A stretch of DNA of 64,000 nucleotides from NCBI RefSeq assembly GCF_900111175.1, contig NZ_FOGI01000006.1:186001-250000 (forward strand), written 5' to 3'. Numbering within the stretch: position 1 is the first letter of the stretch; every line of letters starts with the position of its first letter. The notes beneath the pieces are model-generated. The model searched no databases and was not told the origin of the DNA. It saw only the letters and a program-made list of their open reading frames with translations. The stretch comes from Actinokineospora terrae (GTDB taxonomy: Bacteria > Actinomycetota > Actinomycetes > Mycobacteriales > Pseudonocardiaceae). Of this stretch, positions 61,910 to 64,000 are shown piece after piece. Made by a program: the position numbers and the translations under genes.

Positions 61910-63102
61910 GCGAGGTCGGTGAGGACCTGCTGCGCGTGCTCGCGCCGCAGGTCCTCGCGGCTCTCGTGCGCCGCAACGGGTGGGTCGACGGCGCGGAGGA
62001 CGCCGTGCAGGAGGCGCTGGTGGCGGCCGCGACCCGGTGGCCTGCCGAGGGGGTCCCGGACAACCCGCGCGCCTGGCTGGTGACCGTCGCCTCGCGCAGA
62101 CTCGTCGACCACCTGCGCGCTGACGCGTCCCGCAGGCGCCGCGAGGAGCAGGACCGCCTCGCGCGGACCCCGGTCCAGGTCGACCACGCGGCCTACGACG
62201 ACTCCCTGGAGCTGCTGTTCCTCTGCTGCCACCCGGAGCTGAGCCCGTCCTCGCGGATCGCGCTCACCCTGCGCGCCGTCGGCGGCCTGAGCACCGCCCA
62301 GATCGCCGCGGCGTTCCTGGTCCCGGAGGCCACCATGGCGCAGCGGCTCAGCCGGGCCAGGCAGACCGTCCGCGACGTCGACCTCGGCCAGGCGGGACCG
62401 GATCGGCTCGACGCGGTGCTGCACGTGCTGTACCTGGTGTTCACCGAGGGCCACACCAGCACCGACGGCGCCGACCTCACCGCCACCGCGCTGTCGGACG
62501 AGGCGATCCGGCTGACCCGCTGGCTGCGCGCGCTGCTGCCCGACGACACCGAGGTCGCTGGCCTGCTCGCGCTGATGCTGCTCACCGACTCGCACCGCCC
62601 GGCCCGGCTGCGCGCGGGCGCGCTCGTGCCGCTCGCCGAGCAGGACCGGTCGCTGTGGGACCGCGCCGCGATCACCGAGGGGGTCGACCTCGTCACCGGG
62701 GCGTTGACCGCGGGCCGGGTCGGGCCCTACCAGCTCCAGGCGGCGATCGCGGCGGTGCACAGCGAGGCCGTGACCGCCGCCGACACCGACTGGCCGCAGA
62801 TCGCCGGTCTCTACCAGCTGCTCGACCGGGTCGCGCCCAGCCCGGTCGTCACCCTCAACCGCGCGGTGGCCGTCGGGATGACCGCCGGACCCGGGGCCGG
62901 GCTCGCGCTGCTGGCGACCCTGGCCGCCGACAAGCGGATGACCCGCAACCACCGGCTCTACGCGACCCGGGCGCACCTGCTGGAACTGGCGGGCGACACC
63001 GAGGCGGCGCGCGCGGACTACCGGGAGGCGGCCAAGCGCGCCACCAGCGCGGTGGAGCGCCGCCACCTCACGGTGCGCGCTGCCGGACTGTCCGGGTTGT
63101 GA
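61906..63102 (+). CDS. ECF42-type RNA polymerase sigma factor with C-terminal TPR-like extension
   Basis: A 398-residue sigma factor. Sigma-2 (about 10-85) has VDGAEDAVQEALVAAATRWP and NPRAWLVTVASRRLVDHLR. Sigma-4 (about 115-165) has LTLRAVGGLSTAQIAAAFLVP. The long C-terminal extension (about 170-398) is helical, with TLNRAVAVGMTAGPGAGL and HLLELAGDTEAARADYREA, as in the ECF42 group, where it controls activity instead of an anti-sigma factor. It is coupled to the YCII gene upstream, the usual partner. Confidence 0.92.
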   Translation: MSEVGEDLLRVLAPQVLAALVRRNGWVDGAEDAVQEALVAAATRWPAEGVPDNPRAWLVTVASRRLVDHLRADASRRRREEQDRLARTPVQVDHAAYDDSLELLFLCCHPELSPSSRIALTLRAVGGLSTAQIAAAFLVPEATMAQRLSRARQTVRDVDLGQAGPDRLDAVLHVLYLVFTEGHTSTDGADLTATALSDEAIRLTRWLRALLPDDTEVAGLLALMLLTDSHRPARLRAGALVPLAEQDRSLWDRAAITEGVDLVTGALTAGRVGPYQLQAAIAAVHSEAVTAADTDWPQIAGLYQLLDRVAPSPVVTLNRAVAVGMTAGPGAGLALLATLAADKRMTRNHRLYATRAHLLELAGDTEAARADYREAAKRATSAVERRHLTVRAAGLSGL

Positions 63103-63106
63103 GACG

Positions 63107-63472
63107 TCAGCCGTTGCTCGACCCCACGCAGAACTCGTTGCCCTCCGGGTCCTGCAGGACAGTCCACGACAGCCCGGGCACGTCGTGCGCGCCGACCTCG
63201 ACCGCGCCCAGGTCCACCAGCCTGGCCACCTCGGCCGCGCGGTCCGCGGTGGTGAAGTCCAGGTGGACGCGGTTCTTGCCCGCGCGCTCCTCGGGCACCC
63301 GCTGCAGCCCCACGAAGACGGCCTCGCCCTGCCGCGCGCCCGCCGGGCCGAGGAACATGAACTCGCCGCCGAAGTCCTGGGCCACCTCGAAGCCCAGCGC
63401 CCGCGTCCAGAAGGCGGCGAGGGTGCGCGGATCGGCGCAATCGATGGTCACACCTGCGATACCAATGGTCAT
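63107..63472 (-). CDS. VOC-superfamily (glyoxalase-like) protein
   Basis: A 121-residue single-domain protein: TIGIAGVTIDCADPRTLAAF at the start, NRVHLDFTTADRAAEVARL in the middle and WTVLQDPEGNEFCVG at the end, the usual betaalphabetabetabeta pattern of actinobacterial glyoxalase-like proteins. The ATG at 63472 excludes an upstream extension. Function unknown; substrate binding or resistance roles are common in the family. It converges on the sigma gene, four bases apart. Confidence 0.9.
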   Translation of the reverse strand: MTIGIAGVTIDCADPRTLAAFWTRALGFEVAQDFGGEFMFLGPAGARQGEAVFVGLQRVPEERAGKNRVHLDFTTADRAAEVARLVDLGAVEVGAHDVPGLSWTVLQDPEGNEFCVGSSNG

Positions 63473-63512
63473 ACCCCGCACCGTAACCGCCAGGACCGAC
63501 AATCATGGACCC

Positions 63513-64000
63513 GTGCGCACCATCGACTGGCAGTCCGACCACATCGTCATCGTCGACCAGACCCGCCTCCCCCACGAAGTCGTCACCCGCGAGCTACGCA
63601 CTGTTCCCGAACTCGTGACCGCGATCCGCACCCTGGCCGTGCGCGGCGCCCCCGCGCTCGGCGTGGCCGGGGCACTGGGCGTCGCGTTGGCCGCGTTGTC
63701 CACAACGGACCCGGTCGCCGCGGCGGCCCGGATCCGGGCCGCCCGCCCCACGGCGGTGAACCTCGCCTGGGGCGTCGACCGGGTGCTGGCCAAGCTCGCA
63801 CTGGGCATCCCCGAGGCGGTGGTCGAGGCGATCACCGTGCTGGAGGACGACGTCCGGCTCAACCGGACACTCGCCGAGCGCGGCGCCGACTGGCTCACCG
63901 CCCGGGTGCCCGGCCGGATCAACGCGCACACGCACTGCAACGCGGGCGCGCTCGCGTGTGTCGAGTGGGGGACCGCTCTCGGTGTGCTGCGGTCACTGCA
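63513..64000 (+). CDS. mtnA: S-methyl-5-thioribose-1-phosphate isomerase, 3' end outside the window
   Basis: The first 162 residues of MtnA, which opens methylthioribose 1-phosphate to the ribulose form in methionine salvage. Present are the start RTIDWQSDHIVIVDQTRLPHE (in pattern), TLAVRGAPALGVAGALGVAL, NLAWGVDRVL and the catalytic Cys in NAHTHCNAGALACVEWGTAL. The GTG at 63513 is divergent from the VOC gene, 40 bases away. The second half, with the catalytic Asp, lies beyond the edge. Confidence 0.93.
   Translation, partial: MRTIDWQSDHIVIVDQTRLPHEVVTRELRTVPELVTAIRTLAVRGAPALGVAGALGVALAALSTTDPVAAAARIRAARPTAVNLAWGVDRVLAKLALGIPEAVVEAITVLEDDVRLNRTLAERGADWLTARVPGRINAHTHCNAGALACVEWGTALGVLRSL

Overview
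The window is high-GC DNA with GTG/TTG starts, tightly overlapping operons and C/G-rich wobble codons, from an actinomycete chromosome. The gene order from thrS (about 19.8 kb) to the Rv2578c-type radical SAM gene (about 55.9 kb) follows the Mycobacterium tuberculosis order Rv2614c to Rv2578c: thrS, HIT, pgsA, acyltransferase, pimA, NUDIX, pdxS, pdxT, yebC, ruvCAB, yajC-secD-secF, apt, relA, ppiB, metallo-hydrolase, Rv2578c. Gene style and lengths suggest a Pseudonocardiales member (Saccharothrix, Actinokineospora or Lentzea type). That placement is inference, not proof.

Layout. 0-8 kb: the 3'-truncated end of a sensor kinase, small membrane/unknown genes, an OmpR-class two-component pair followed by a membrane protein resembling an HtrA/PepD N-terminus without its protease, a broken chemoreceptor-like gene and an MFS transporter. 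8-17 kb: an accessory block with an NB-ARC/TPR STAND protein, a class IV lanthipeptide synthetase (LanL) with an unannotated 44-residue precursor directly behind it, and a membrane NACHT ATPase. 17-20 kb: a nitroreductase, a secreted LVIVD-repeat protein and a DUF305 lipoprotein.

20-56 kb: the conserved core. It supplies threonyl-tRNA, phosphatidylinositol mannoside synthesis (pgsA, acyltransferase, pimA), pyridoxal phosphate (pdxS/pdxT), Holliday junction processing (ruvCAB, behind an SOS box), the Sec accessory complex (yajC-secD-secF), purine salvage (apt) and the stringent response (relA). Accessory genes interrupt this core: a second NACHT ATPase between thrS and HIT, a MarR/YceI pair, an EF-G2 paralogue, an XRE-cupin/AzlCD module between pdxS and pdxT, and a DUF4262/GNAT/DUF985/phosphoesterase group before ruvC. 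The radical SAM gene carries an intein with LAGLIDADG motifs placed exactly before its third cluster cysteine, behind a perfect LexA-type box.

56-64 kb: a double GNAT protein, YaaA, a 19-bp tandem repeat, a 21-residue leader ORF ahead of a RIO-type kinase, a multi-helix structured 5' leader ahead of a DEAD-box helicase, a YCII/ECF sigma pair, a VOC protein and the 5' part of mtnA. I saw no tRNA, rRNA, CRISPR array or insertion sequence. The strongest leads are the LanL/precursor pair, the helicase leader RNA, the intein, the 80-bp inverted repeat at 30.2 kb and the three-site operator between the XRE-cupin and AzlCD genes.
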